Origin: Clostridium omnivorum
GTDB taxonomy: Bacteria > Bacillota > Clostridia > Clostridiales > Clostridiaceae
NCBI RefSeq assembly: GCF_026012015.1
Contig: NZ_BRXR01000001.1
Span: 3,322,728-3,386,727, forward strand
Direction: 5' to 3'
Length of the DNA stretch: 64,000 nt
Below the pieces are notes generated by a model, which saw nothing but the letters and a program-made list of their open reading frames with translations, ran no database searches and was not told the DNA's origin. A program made the position numbers and the translations under genes. Positions 25,626 through 34,252 of this stretch are shown piece after piece (position 1 is the stretch's first letter; every line of letters begins with the position of its first letter).

Positions 25626-26411
25626 TTAACTTAATACTTCTGAAATATTACCTCTTAAATATTTAACCCAATCATTATAAATATCTTCTTCAGATTTGGA
25701 GAACACAGTGCTATAGGACTCACCTTTTACTAACCTAACTACTTTGTCCCAGCCATAGGTCTTATCTAAATATCCAACATATAAATAAGAATATCCGTAG
25801 CCATTTATATTTCCAAATTTAATTTCATTTTCTATTTTAGTATCCTTAAAGCTAGGTATCTTAGCCATTTGCAGCAAATCCTTTGGTGGAGTTTGTTTTG
25901 ACAAATAGCCAGCAACTCCATTATCCAGCCAATATGAAAGCTTTGGATTTATTTGATAGTTGATTGTGTGTATTAATTCATGAGGTGCTGCTGACAGTAT
26001 ACTGTCATGGTTATGTGAAGATAACTTTGCATAAGGTGAAACCATTAAGGCTACATCTTTTTTATTGTCTCCTATGTACCAACTGGGAGCAAACAGCAGG
26101 GTTATAAAGCCTGCCTTTCTTATGTGTAGTGACTTTTGCTCTTTGTATATATACATCTTAGTTTTATTCTTATTGGTATACTGAAGCTTATCCCTTATTT
26201 CCTTAGCTGTGGATTCTAAAAGATTATATACTTCCTTAGCGCCTTTATCATCTCCACTTTGATAATAAACATCTACATATTGTCCCTGCATTACCTTCAT
26301 ATCGGAGGTTTTTAAGTTCCAAACAGGTATGTACTGCAGAATTAGAGCAAATATTAGTGTAATTATAATAGCTGCTAGGTATTTAAGCTTTTTATTCATT
26401 TTATAGGTCAT
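25626..26411 (-). CDS. Membrane-anchored HExxH (MA-like) protein, possibly inactive peptidase
   Basis: 261 residues with an N-terminal transmembrane anchor (about 9-29) and an outward domain. 'APHELIHTI' holds an HExxH zinc motif (about 141-145). In active gluzincins a downstream 'WLxEGxA' supplies the third ligand; here the matching segment is 'WLDNGVAGYLS', with Asn in place of Glu. The enzyme may bind zinc differently or be inactive. The flanking 'SWYIGDNKKDVALMVSP' region is typical of peptidase-MA-like proteins. Start after GGGGATG. Single gene. Confidence 0.65.
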   Translation of the reverse strand: MTYKMNKKLKYLAAIIITLIFALILQYIPVWNLKTSDMKVMQGQYVDVYYQSGDDKGAKEVYNLLESTAKEIRDKLQYTNKNKTKMYIYKEQKSLHIRKAGFITLLFAPSWYIGDNKKDVALMVSPYAKLSSHNHDSILSAAPHELIHTINYQINPKLSYWLDNGVAGYLSKQTPPKDLLQMAKIPSFKDTKIENEIKFGNINGYGYSYLYVGYLDKTYGWDKVVRLVKGESYSTVFSKSEEDIYNDWVKYLRGNISEVLS

Positions 26412-26467
26412 AAAATCATCCCCTTTCAGAATTAAAGTGAAAAGTATATTAAATTAATTTTGTAGTT

Positions 26468-27217
26468 TTATAAATCAATTTTAAATTTGCTCCTACTCCA
26501 CAGCCACATTGGTGTATGAATATCAATTGAACAATATTCAGTATTAGCCAATAGTTCTTCCCATCTATTGGCGACAATATCTTGTACATTTGATTTTAAT
26601 TTTTCATCGGATGTAATGATTCCTAGTTTTTCACTTGCTTGAATAATATGCGTATCTGGAGCAATGCTAATATGATTCCTATCTAAAAAAATTACATCCG
26701 TTCTTTGTTCTATAACATGTAACCAATAATTCATTATTTTGTTTCCACTTAAATAAGGAAAATCTTTTTTATTGGTAAGCATATATTTTTTTATTTTAGC
26801 TACTGAATAATTATTAGTTGAAAATAATAAACGAATATCTCCTTTAAAGTCTCTCTCTATTGTATTGCAAAGGGTACGCCATATAATCGGTTGTTTATTT
26901 TGCTGTAAAGCTACTTTATATCTCGTTAATTTGTCTTTTAACTCTTCTTCACTCATATCTATAACTGCCTTTGGTGAAAATACTGTTTGAGTTTCTACAT
27001 CATTCCAAGTCCTATTTGCACATTCCCATAGTACATAAGAATTACGCTGATAGTTTAATGCCATTGGTAAAGAAAAATATAAATAATTTTCTAATGATTG
27101 CTTTGGAAGATGTGGATTTTCATCTTCTGGCATTTTTTCTCCTCCGAGTTCGCCAGTTTTATATAGTTCAAGTAATCTATAAACACGTATTAAAATTTCA
27201 TTGCTGTTTTGCATCAT
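26468..27217 (-). CDS. Hypothetical protein, possible HhH-GPD-like DNA/nucleoside glycosylase fold
   Basis: 249 residues, start after GAAGTGAGGT. The C-terminal half has 'FPYLSGNKIMNYWLHVI', a helix-hairpin-helix-like turn around L-S-G-x-K, then 'ISIAPDTHIIQASEKLGI' and 'SIDIHTPMWLWSR'. This spacing of a hairpin helix followed by a conserved D-T-H resembles HhH-GPD glycosylases, where an Asp is catalytic. I do not recognise the exact family. The N-terminal half is helical with no motif. Call is tentative. Confidence 0.5.
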   Translation of the reverse strand: MMQNSNEILIRVYRLLELYKTGELGGEKMPEDENPHLPKQSLENYLYFSLPMALNYQRNSYVLWECANRTWNDVETQTVFSPKAVIDMSEEELKDKLTRYKVALQQNKQPIIWRTLCNTIERDFKGDIRLLFSTNNYSVAKIKKYMLTNKKDFPYLSGNKIMNYWLHVIEQRTDVIFLDRNHISIAPDTHIIQASEKLGIITSDEKLKSNVQDIVANRWEELLANTEYCSIDIHTPMWLWSRSKFKIDL

Positions 27218-27296
27218 AAAACCTCACTTCGTAAAATTATAGTTTGATTTTAACAACATTGTTTTGAAATTTATTACAATTATTCGTTACATTGAC

Positions 27297-27567
27297 CTAT
27301 TTAATTTCGTTCAAATTCTTGCCAGTAATTATCTTAAAGAGCTTTTCGGACTTTTCTTTGTCTAATTGAGCATACTTAGTTTCATTGTCTATAACAAGTT
27401 CTATTTTATCTTTATTTTTTATCAGATATAACTAGACAAAAGGTTGCTATTGGTCCTAGGAGCAAAGACAGTAGAAACCAATTAAGACCAGATCTATTTT
27501 TACCTTGAGCAAGTCCTGCATTAATCAGTGCTAAGGTTCCCCATCCAACATAAAACTCATTATTCAT
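27297..27567 (-). pseudogene. Small membrane protein gene interrupted by a frameshift in an A6 run
   Basis: From ATG 27565-27567 (AGGAGG upstream) a 51-codon ORF runs to a stop at 27412. It encodes a small membrane protein with 'NWFLLSLLLGPIATFCLVIS'. Right after a run of six A the reading continues in the +1 frame as 'KDKIELVIDNETKYAQLDKE' to a stop at 27297. With five A the two parts join into one ORF of about 89 codons. It may be a real frameshift, a slippery site or a sequence error. Family unknown; resembles small phage-like or PLDc-N-type membrane peptides only loosely. Confidence 0.65.
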
Positions 27568-27807
27568 ACTAACCTCCTACAACAAAAATTCGCTCTAAAA
27601 TACCAATTTCATTTTATAATATTAAGAAAAAACATTTTTTCATCTTTATGTCTCTCCTCACATTCTAATAAATATAATATAGGCGGTTTCTATAATACGA
27701 ATTTTCCTAATTCTACTATATAGTATATTAGTAGAATTTTCAAATATTTAGAAAGTTTGTATTAAGATTCTTGTTTTTGTTAATAGAATATTAAATAAAG
27801 TTGTATA
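27568..27807. other. Intergenic region with an unexplained inverted repeat
   Basis: AT-rich. The only structure I see is AATTCTACTA / TAGTAGAATT (27709-27718 with 27729-27738), perfect arms around a 10-base AT loop. It may be a regulator site for either neighbour. Confidence 0.4.
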
Positions 27808-27869
27808 TTTACATTTAAAAAAGTTTTTGCTATATTTAAGTTAGATATCTAATTATTAGATATCTAACT
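27808..27869 (+). promoter_or_regulatory. Promoter and perfect palindromic operator of marR-ABC exporter
   Basis: TTTACA (27808-27813), 17-base spacer, TATATT (27831-27836). Three bases later a 31-bp perfect palindrome (27839-27869) starts: two 15-base arms and a single central T. Each arm itself contains the palindrome TTAGATATCTAA. The position over the transcription start fits autorepression by the MarR encoded next. Confidence 0.85.
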
Positions 27870-27887
27870 ATAAGTTTGGAGGTAACT

Positions 27888-28319
27888 ATGAAAGAATTAC
27901 ATAAAGTTCTTATAAGATTGATTAACAGCCACAGAAGAACGGCACATAGAGAATTTAATAAAGTAGGTTTATCCAAGGGTCAGCCTAAAATACTGGATTT
28001 CCTTGTACTTAACAATGGCTGCATACAAAAGGATATAGCAGATAATTGTCATATAGAGCCTGCTACAGTAACCAGCTTGCTTGCTAATATGGAAAAAAAA
28101 GAGCTTGTTTATAGAAGTCAAAACAGTGAAAATAGAAGAATTTTAAATGTGTTTCTAACTGATAAGGGAATAGAGGCTCAAAAGAAGGTAATAAAAATAT
28201 TTAATGGACTAGATGAGCTTTGCTTTAAGGGCTTTTCAGAGGATGAAAAAACTCAGACCATAGAACTGCTTACTAGAATTCAAAATAATTTGGATGAAGG
28301 GGAAAAGGATAATGCTTAA
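27888..28319 (+). CDS. MarR family regulator of the adjacent ABC exporter
   Basis: 143 residues from ATG 27888 (TTTGGAGG upstream; a TTG at 27876 overlaps that site). Winged-helix motif: 'GCIQKDIADNCHIEPATVTSL' then 'LVYRSQNSENRRILNVFLTDKG' with the wing at 'ENRR'. It probably binds the 31-bp palindrome in its own promoter and releases when a toxic ligand is present, inducing the exporter. Its last codons overlap the next gene, so translation is coupled. Confidence 0.9.
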   Translation: MKELHKVLIRLINSHRRTAHREFNKVGLSKGQPKILDFLVLNNGCIQKDIADNCHIEPATVTSLLANMEKKELVYRSQNSENRRILNVFLTDKGIEAQKKVIKIFNGLDELCFKGFSEDEKTQTIELLTRIQNNLDEGEKDNA

Positions 28320-30042
28320 GCTTTTGAGGTTTTTAAAGGGCAGTGCAATTGTTTGTGCCATTATAGCACCACTTATGATGGTGCTGGAGGTGTCCATGGA
28401 TTTGCTTCAGCCAAAGCTGATGGCTAGTATTATAGACATAGGGGTAGCTTCGAATAATAAACAATATATTTTTTTAGTGGGCAGTAAAATGATTTTGGCT
28501 GCGGTGATTGGAATAATAGGAGGCGGAGGCTGCTCAATATTTGCAGCTATAGCAGCCATGAAGATGGGGGAAAATTTAAGACAAGGCTTATTTGATAAGA
28601 TACAAACACTATCCTTTATGGAGATAGATAAATTAAAGACCTCCTCACTAATAACAAGACTTACAAACGATGTTACTCAAATTCAAAATATGATGCTTAC
28701 AGCAATGAGGATAATGGTAAGATCACCACTAATGTGTATAGGTGGTATTATAATGGCCTATACTCTTAGCCCAAAGCTTTCAGCAATATTTCTAGTTTCA
28801 CTTCCAATAATTATAGCTGCTGTAATTATAATAATGAGAAAATCCTTTCCACTTTTCTTATCACTTCAAAAGAAAATTGACAGTATGAATGTGGTTATGA
28901 GAGAAAATATTCTAGGTGTAAAGGTAATTAAGGTTTTTAATATTGTATCAAGGCAGATGGATAGGTTTAACAGCGCAAATGATGCTTTGAGGGATGGAAA
29001 CATAAAAGCACAAAATATAAATATGCTGCTTTGGCCTATTGTATCTTTAGTAATGAATGTTACTGTAATAGGTGTACTTTGGCTCGGTGGAGTAATGGTT
29101 AATAATAATGTACTTAAGGTAGGAGTCATAATGGCCTTTATTAATTACACCATACAGATAATGAATTCTTTAATAATGGCTGTAAATATTGTTATAAATT
29201 TTTCAAGGGCAAAGGCATCTGCAGATAGAATAAATGAAGTATTTTCAATGACACCTTCCATTCAAAATAAGGAAGCTGCCAAGGATTTTAAGAACTATGA
29301 CATAGAATTTAAAAATGTAGCTTTTAAATACAATGACAGCTCTGAATATGTTTTAAAAAATATAAATTTCAGCATTAAACAGGGTGAAAAGGTTGGAATA
29401 ATAGGTAGTACTGGCTGCGGTAAGAGTACTCTAGTCAGCTTAATATGCAGATTATATGATGTGACTGAAGGACAGGTGCTCATAGGCAATGTGGACGTAA
29501 AAGCTCTAAACTTAAAGCAGCTTAAAGATAACATTAGCTTTGTTACACAGGAAAACACAATATTTTCAGGAACTATAGAGGACAATATTAGGTTCGGAAA
29601 TTTAGATGTAGATGAAAATATACTTATAGATAGTGCAGTGGATGCAGAAGCTTATGAATTTATTATGCAGAAGGAAAATGGATTTCAAAGCAGCATAGAG
29701 CAAAGGGGACAAAACCTTTCAGGAGGACAAAAGCAGCGTTTGTGTATTGCAAGAGCACTAGTTAGAAATAGCAAGATTTTCATTATGGATGATTCCACCA
29801 GTGCACTGGACATGGCAACAGAGGCAAGACTCCAAACCTCCATAAAAAAGAGACTTCAACATAAGACTATGATAATCATTGCCCAGAGAATTTCTGCAGT
29901 TATGGATGCAGATAAGATCATAGTTATGGATGATGGGGAAATAAGCTCAATTGGAAACCATGAATATTTAATGAAAAACAATGAGATATACAGAAGCATT
30001 GCTGTATCACAGCTAGGAGAGGAGGTAGAAAGAATTGGCTAG
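28312..30042 (+). CDS. ABC exporter half-transporter with degenerate ATP site (subunit 1 of a heterodimer)
   Basis: About 576 residues from ATG 28312, which overlaps the marR end. Six-helix membrane domain (1-310) and an ATPase domain. Walker A GSTGCGKST and signature NLSGGQKQR are standard. The Walker B end is 'IFIMDDSTSALD', with Asp in place of the catalytic Glu, and the H-loop is 'IIAQRIS' with Gln in place of His. This pattern is that of the non-catalytic half of heterodimeric multidrug exporters such as BmrCD, LmrCD and TM287/288. Confidence 0.9.
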   Translation: MLKLLRFLKGSAIVCAIIAPLMMVLEVSMDLLQPKLMASIIDIGVASNNKQYIFLVGSKMILAAVIGIIGGGGCSIFAAIAAMKMGENLRQGLFDKIQTLSFMEIDKLKTSSLITRLTNDVTQIQNMMLTAMRIMVRSPLMCIGGIIMAYTLSPKLSAIFLVSLPIIIAAVIIIMRKSFPLFLSLQKKIDSMNVVMRENILGVKVIKVFNIVSRQMDRFNSANDALRDGNIKAQNINMLLWPIVSLVMNVTVIGVLWLGGVMVNNNVLKVGVIMAFINYTIQIMNSLIMAVNIVINFSRAKASADRINEVFSMTPSIQNKEAAKDFKNYDIEFKNVAFKYNDSSEYVLKNINFSIKQGEKVGIIGSTGCGKSTLVSLICRLYDVTEGQVLIGNVDVKALNLKQLKDNISFVTQENTIFSGTIEDNIRFGNLDVDENILIDSAVDAEAYEFIMQKENGFQSSIEQRGQNLSGGQKQRLCIARALVRNSKIFIMDDSTSALDMATEARLQTSIKKRLQHKTMIIIAQRISAVMDADKIIVMDDGEISSIGNHEYLMKNNEIYRSIAVSQLGEEVERIG

Positions 30043-31867
30043 TGCAAGAGAATTTGCTGTAGTTAGGCCTGGGGATATGGGACGTAACAGCAGATTTAAT
30101 AAAAAAACAGAAAAGCTAAAGGACCCTTTTGGAACTGTAAAGAGATTACTGAAATATGTAGGGAATAAAAAGTTCGCATTGGTGCTTATATTTGTATTTT
30201 CCTTAATAGTTACTTTAACTAGCATTGTTGGAACTAGAATAAATGGCTATGCAGTAGATAATTATATTCAAAAAAGGGACTTAGTAGGACTAAGAAATAT
30301 ATGTATTGTTTTAGCTGTCATATACCTTATAAGCACGGCAGCTACCTTCTTTCAAAACAGATTAATGGTCTACATAGCTCAGTTCACTTCTTCAAATATT
30401 AGGAAGGATTTGTTTGTAAGTATTCAAAAGCTGCCTTTAAAATATTTTGATACACATTCCAGTGGGGATATTATGAGCAGATTAACAAATGATGTGGATA
30501 ACATAAGCATGACACTGTCTCAAAGCGTAACTCAATTTTTTTCAGGTATTATAAATGTATTAGGTATGCTCATAGCTATGCTTATTTTAAGTCCAACTCT
30601 TACTGTAGTTACAATTATAACAACACCTCTTATGCTTTTAATAACAAAAATACTTGTAGTAAAAACTCAGCCCTTTTTTGTAAAGCAGCAGAGGGTACTG
30701 GGAAATTTAAATGGTTTTATTGAAGAAATGGTTTCAGCACAAAAGACAGTTATGCTTTTTTCAGAGGAAGAAAAGGTAAAGCAGCAGTTTTCAGAAATCA
30801 ACAGCGGACTTACAAGCAGTGCAATTTTTGCTCAGGGACTTTCTGGAATTATGGGGCCGGTAAATAATTTTATAAATAATCTGTCTTATCTAATTGTTGC
30901 AGTTTTCGGAGGATATTTAGCTGTATCAGGTAAGGGAGGAATAACTGTAGGTGTTATCCTTACCTTTATAATATACATGAGGGGGTTTACAAGACCTATT
31001 AATGAAATATTAAATATTTTTAATGTTATACAAAGTGCACTAGCAGGTGGAGAAAGAGTTTTTGAGGTTATGGATGAAGAGAAGGAGAAGGATGCAGTGG
31101 AAGCAGAAGACATAAATGATATAGAAGGACATGTGTGCTTTGAAAATGTGGATTTTTCCTACAATGAAGATAAGAAGATATTAGAAGGCTTAAACCTTGA
31201 GGCAGAAAGCGGCACTGTAGTTGCTGTGGTAGGGCCCACTGGGTCAGGTAAAACCACAATAATAAGCCTGCTCACCAAGTTTTATGATATAGACAGCGGA
31301 AAAATAACCATAGATGGTAAGGATATAAACAGTATAAAAAGGGAAAGCCTAAGGCGCAATGTGTCTATGGTACTTCAAGATACCTATCTTTTTTCAGAAA
31401 CAGTTATGGAGAACATAAGATATGGAAATGTAACGGCCACAGATGGAGAAGTAATAGAAGCTGCAAAACTTGCTAATGCCCATCACTTTATCATGCAGCT
31501 GCCAGAGGGCTATAATACAGTTTTATCTGATAATGGCAGTGATTTATCCCACGGACAGAGGCAGCTTTTAGCTATTGCTAGAGCCAGTGTAGCAAAGTCT
31601 GCTATATTAATACTGGATGAAGCTACCTCATCCATAGACACTCGTACTGAGATGGTTATACAAAAGGCAATGTTGAATCTTATGAAGGGCAAAACTACTT
31701 TTGTAATAGCTCACAGACTAAGTACTATAAGAAATGCTGATAAGATAATAGCACTAAAAGATGGCAAGGTTGTTGAAATAGGAACTCATAATGGACTTAT
31801 TGAAAAGGGTGGCTTTTATGCAAATCTTTATAACAGCCAATTTAGAACAGGCGTAGCTTTAGAATAG
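30035..31867 (+). CDS. ABC exporter half-transporter with catalytic ATP site (subunit 2 of a heterodimer)
   Basis: 610 residues, TTG start nine bases after GGAGGT and overlapping the previous stop. A hydrophilic N-terminal extension (about 1-40) precedes the membrane domain. The ATPase domain has Walker A GPTGSGKTT, Walker B 'LILDEATSSID' with catalytic Glu, H-loop 'VIAHRLS', but signature 'DLSHGQRQ' instead of LSGGQ. Together with subunit 1 this gives one intact and one degenerate ATP site. Exports lipophilic drugs or peptides; substrate not predictable. Confidence 0.9.
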   Translation: MASAREFAVVRPGDMGRNSRFNKKTEKLKDPFGTVKRLLKYVGNKKFALVLIFVFSLIVTLTSIVGTRINGYAVDNYIQKRDLVGLRNICIVLAVIYLISTAATFFQNRLMVYIAQFTSSNIRKDLFVSIQKLPLKYFDTHSSGDIMSRLTNDVDNISMTLSQSVTQFFSGIINVLGMLIAMLILSPTLTVVTIITTPLMLLITKILVVKTQPFFVKQQRVLGNLNGFIEEMVSAQKTVMLFSEEEKVKQQFSEINSGLTSSAIFAQGLSGIMGPVNNFINNLSYLIVAVFGGYLAVSGKGGITVGVILTFIIYMRGFTRPINEILNIFNVIQSALAGGERVFEVMDEEKEKDAVEAEDINDIEGHVCFENVDFSYNEDKKILEGLNLEAESGTVVAVVGPTGSGKTTIISLLTKFYDIDSGKITIDGKDINSIKRESLRRNVSMVLQDTYLFSETVMENIRYGNVTATDGEVIEAAKLANAHHFIMQLPEGYNTVLSDNGSDLSHGQRQLLAIARASVAKSAILILDEATSSIDTRTEMVIQKAMLNLMKGKTTFVIAHRLSTIRNADKIIALKDGKVVEIGTHNGLIEKGGFYANLYNSQFRTGVALE

Positions 31868-31878
31868 AGTGGAAATAC

Positions 31879-31904
31879 AAATGAAGGCCAATTGGCCTTC
31901 ATTT
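31879..31904. terminator. Palindromic terminator between the ABC exporter and the ABC-F gene
   Basis: A 26-base perfect palindrome centred on GGCCAATTGGCC with AAATGAA / TTCATTT ends and T-rich flank. It can end transcription from both convergent units. Confidence 0.8.
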
Positions 31905-31911
31905 ATATTTA

Positions 31912-33627
31912 TCATATATTTAGTTCCTTTTTTTTATTAATTAATTCTTTAAATTTTAAATCCATTTTAATATATTCATCAGAACCTGGGGCATACTTGC
32001 TTAACTCACCCAATACATAGGAAATTTCATTTTCAATAAGCATCTTTTTTTCTTTTAATTCCCTTTGATTATCAACCTTGGGAGTAAGCTTGCCTTCTAA
32101 AAATTCTTTAAGCCCATATTCTAGTCTTTTAACCTTATTGTTCTCAAAAATTAGCAGCTTATTGCACAACTTTTCCATCATATACCTATCATGAGATATA
32201 AGAAGAATTGTTCCGTTATAGTTTAAAAGTACTTCTTCTAATTTTTCTCTGCTGTTAATATCCAGATGATTTAGTGGTTCATCGAGTACAAGCAGATCGC
32301 ACTCCTTGGTAATTAATTCTGCAATTCTAAGCCTTGTAAGTTCTCCTAGACTTAATGATTCTAAAGACTGATTCATCATATATTCATCAAAACCCATGTT
32401 ATAAAGTAGGGTTTGAAGCTTTCCTCTTTCTTCTCTTGAAGGAACATCAAAAAAGCTAAGCACTGTTTTTTCCATATTCAGGTTTCCAAGGTCCTGACTT
32501 ATATATCCAAGCTTTACTGAAGAACTAAAAAAGATATTACCACTATCTGTACCTTCAGTGCCCATCAACATTTTAAGCAGAGTTGTCTTTCCGCAGCCAT
32601 TCTCTCCAAAAATACCAACCTTTTCTCCCTTTTGAATATAAAAAGAGCTATCTTTAAAAAGAGTTTTATCTTTAAAGGCTTTAGAAATATTAGAGGCTTC
32701 AATTACTCTATTTCCCTTAAGTACTGCAGTGTTTAGGTTAAAATCTATTTTGCGCTCTTCCTTTGGCTTTTCTACACCTTCAATTTCAATCTTCTCCAGC
32801 CTTTTAATCCTTGACTTTATTTGAATATCTTTCTTTTTAGCCTTCATACGGTAATATTCTTTCATACCCATTTTATTTCCAGATTCTAATCCCTTTTTGC
32901 GAGAATCCCTGTGAGCCTTGGCAGACCATTCTTTTAAAGTTTTTATTTGTTCGTTAATATTTCGTTTCATTTCCTCCTGCTTATAATACTCATTAAGCCG
33001 ACTCTCATATCTTCTTTTTTTCTCTTCTCTATAAAAGCTATAGCTGCCGCTATAATCCTCAAGAGTATGGTTTTCAATTTCAATTATTCTAGTTACACAC
33101 TGGTCAAGAAAATATCTATCATGGGAAATAACAAGAACCGTGCCTTTATACTTCTTAAGCTCTTTAATCAGCCATTTCACCCCCTCATAGTCAAGATGAT
33201 TTGTAGGTTCATCAAGTATTAAGAAATCCGGGTTCATAGACCATATTTGTGAAATGGAAAGCTTTGTTTTTTCTCCACCGCTTAAATTCTTAAGCTTTGT
33301 ATCATCCCACTGAAAAACTTTTTTTAGAGACAAGGTACTGGAAGTATAAAGATAATCTTTTAAATTGCCTTCATCAAAAATATTATCTACATAGGCAGAT
33401 TCTTGCTTAAGGTAGCCGATATTAACGGATTTTTTATGCCAACAGATACTGCCGTCATCTATATCAAGCTTTCCAGCTATAATATTTGCCAAGGTAGTTT
33501 TTCCAGCACCGTTAAGCCCTACAAGGCCAATCCTTTCTCCAACTGATATATCAAAATTAATATTATTTAGTATATTTGTGTCACCATAATCCTTTTTAAT
33601 ATCCCTACAGGATAACAATATCGCCAT
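31912..33627 (-). CDS. ABC-F protein of antibiotic-resistance type (VmlR/CplR/Vga-like)
   Basis: 571 residues with two ABC domains and no membrane helices. Domain 1: GLNGAGKT, NLSGGEKTK, 'FLILDEPTNHLD'. Domain 2: GENGCGKTT, a divergent signature 'SLSLGELTR', 'LLVLDEPLNHLD'. The long linker 'EWSAKAHRDSRKKG' plus 'EYYRMKAKKKDIQIKSRIK' and the C-terminal extension are like ribosome-protection ABC-Fs giving resistance to lincosamides, streptogramins A and pleuromutilins. The leader, with a 7-codon peptide and tandem terminators, strongly supports antibiotic-inducible expression. The exact subfamily (CplR-like is my best guess) is inferred. Confidence 0.85.
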   Translation of the reverse strand: MAILLSCRDIKKDYGDTNILNNINFDISVGERIGLVGLNGAGKTTLANIIAGKLDIDDGSICWHKKSVNIGYLKQESAYVDNIFDEGNLKDYLYTSSTLSLKKVFQWDDTKLKNLSGGEKTKLSISQIWSMNPDFLILDEPTNHLDYEGVKWLIKELKKYKGTVLVISHDRYFLDQCVTRIIEIENHTLEDYSGSYSFYREEKKRRYESRLNEYYKQEEMKRNINEQIKTLKEWSAKAHRDSRKKGLESGNKMGMKEYYRMKAKKKDIQIKSRIKRLEKIEIEGVEKPKEERKIDFNLNTAVLKGNRVIEASNISKAFKDKTLFKDSSFYIQKGEKVGIFGENGCGKTTLLKMLMGTEGTDSGNIFFSSSVKLGYISQDLGNLNMEKTVLSFFDVPSREERGKLQTLLYNMGFDEYMMNQSLESLSLGELTRLRIAELITKECDLLVLDEPLNHLDINSREKLEEVLLNYNGTILLISHDRYMMEKLCNKLLIFENNKVKRLEYGLKEFLEGKLTPKVDNQRELKEKKMLIENEISYVLGELSKYAPGSDEYIKMDLKFKELINKKKELNI

Positions 33628-33736
33628 AACAATTCCTCCATCAATTCATTATAGTTTTTAATTGTTTTAAAGCTTTTAATCTTCATTTTCTTATCCTCTC
33701 TTTCATCTTATTAGAAAACCTTTTAGAGAAATTAAC

Positions 33737-33808
33737 GCAAAAAGGCTGCAAAGGAACATTAAGCTCATTTGCAGCCCTAAAAATAAAAACCATGCTAAAC
33801 AGCATGGC
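33737..33808 (-). terminator. Tandem terminators in the second ABC-F leader
   Basis: Minus strand, first: CCATGCT-gttt-AGCATGG (33790-33807) followed by TTTTTATTTTT. Second: GGCTGCAAA...TTTGCAGCC (about 33741-33776) followed by TTTTT. Both lie between the leader peptide and the ABC-F start, so both must be bypassed for expression. Confidence 0.85.
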
Positions 33809-33849
33809 TAATATTATAGTTAACTATGAAGGTCTAACATAATGCCTGT

Positions 33850-34001
33850 GTTCTTAAAATTCAAAAATGTAAAAGAAGGTGACTTAAATAAAGCTGACAC
33901 TTTATCACTTTCTTTACATCAATATTAAATTGAATTAATTAAGAACGTTAATCTTCATTAGACCTTTCCTCCGTGATTTTCTTTTTATACTATATATTAT
34001 A
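33850..34001 (-). promoter_or_regulatory. Leader promoter region and leader-peptide hairpin of the second ABC-F gene
   Basis: A -10 TATAAT (33996-34001) starts the leader. The coding end of the 7-residue leader peptide forms the base of a long hairpin (GTTCTTAA..ATTCAA around 33930-33945 with TTGAAT..TTAAGAAC around 33850-33864) with a second stem inside. A ribosome stalled on the leader peptide would open this helix and could refold the RNA to avoid the terminators. Confidence 0.7.
33935..33958 (-). CDS. Leader peptide MKINVLN of the second ABC-F gene
   Basis: Eight codons including stop, ATG 33956-33958, with GGAGGAAAGG nicely spaced upstream. It encodes M-K-I-N-V-L-N. Short leader peptides followed by hairpins and terminators are known before antibiotic-responsive ABC-F and erm genes, where a drug-stalled ribosome switches the RNA structure. 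A second short ORF beginning M-K-I-K overlaps the ABC-F start in another frame. Confidence 0.65.
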   Translation of the reverse strand: MKINVLN

Positions 34002-34156
34002 TCGTATTTTTTATAAAAATAAACTAGTATTTTTACATAAACTATTACTTTTTCACTATTACTTCTTACCTGTTATGCCTTGGTAATATATGCTATAATT
34101 TAAAAATAAGAAAAGACTTTAATATTATGATTAAGAGCTTTACGATGAGGGATAAA

Positions 34157-34210
34157 ATGATAATATCAGCTTTGCAAAGAGCAGAGACGAAAATTATGTT
34201 AGTGATATAA
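34157..34210 (+). CDS. Possible 17-codon upstream ORF before the nitroreductase
   Basis: ATG 34157 after GAGGGATAAA, reading M-I-I-S-A-L-Q and ending TAA 34210, 42 bases before the nitroreductase start. A TATAAT lies at 34094-34099. It could be a translated leader or chance; coding support is weak. Confidence 0.3.
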   Translation: MIISALQRAETKIMLVI

Positions 34211-34252
34211 ATAAATTACTACAGTAATTATTTTGTTAGGAGGGTGATTATA

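Noticed and set aside
31510-31692. Small antisense ORFs across the ABC exporter genes
   Set aside because: All overlap clear ATPase motifs on the opposite strand and lack start signals.
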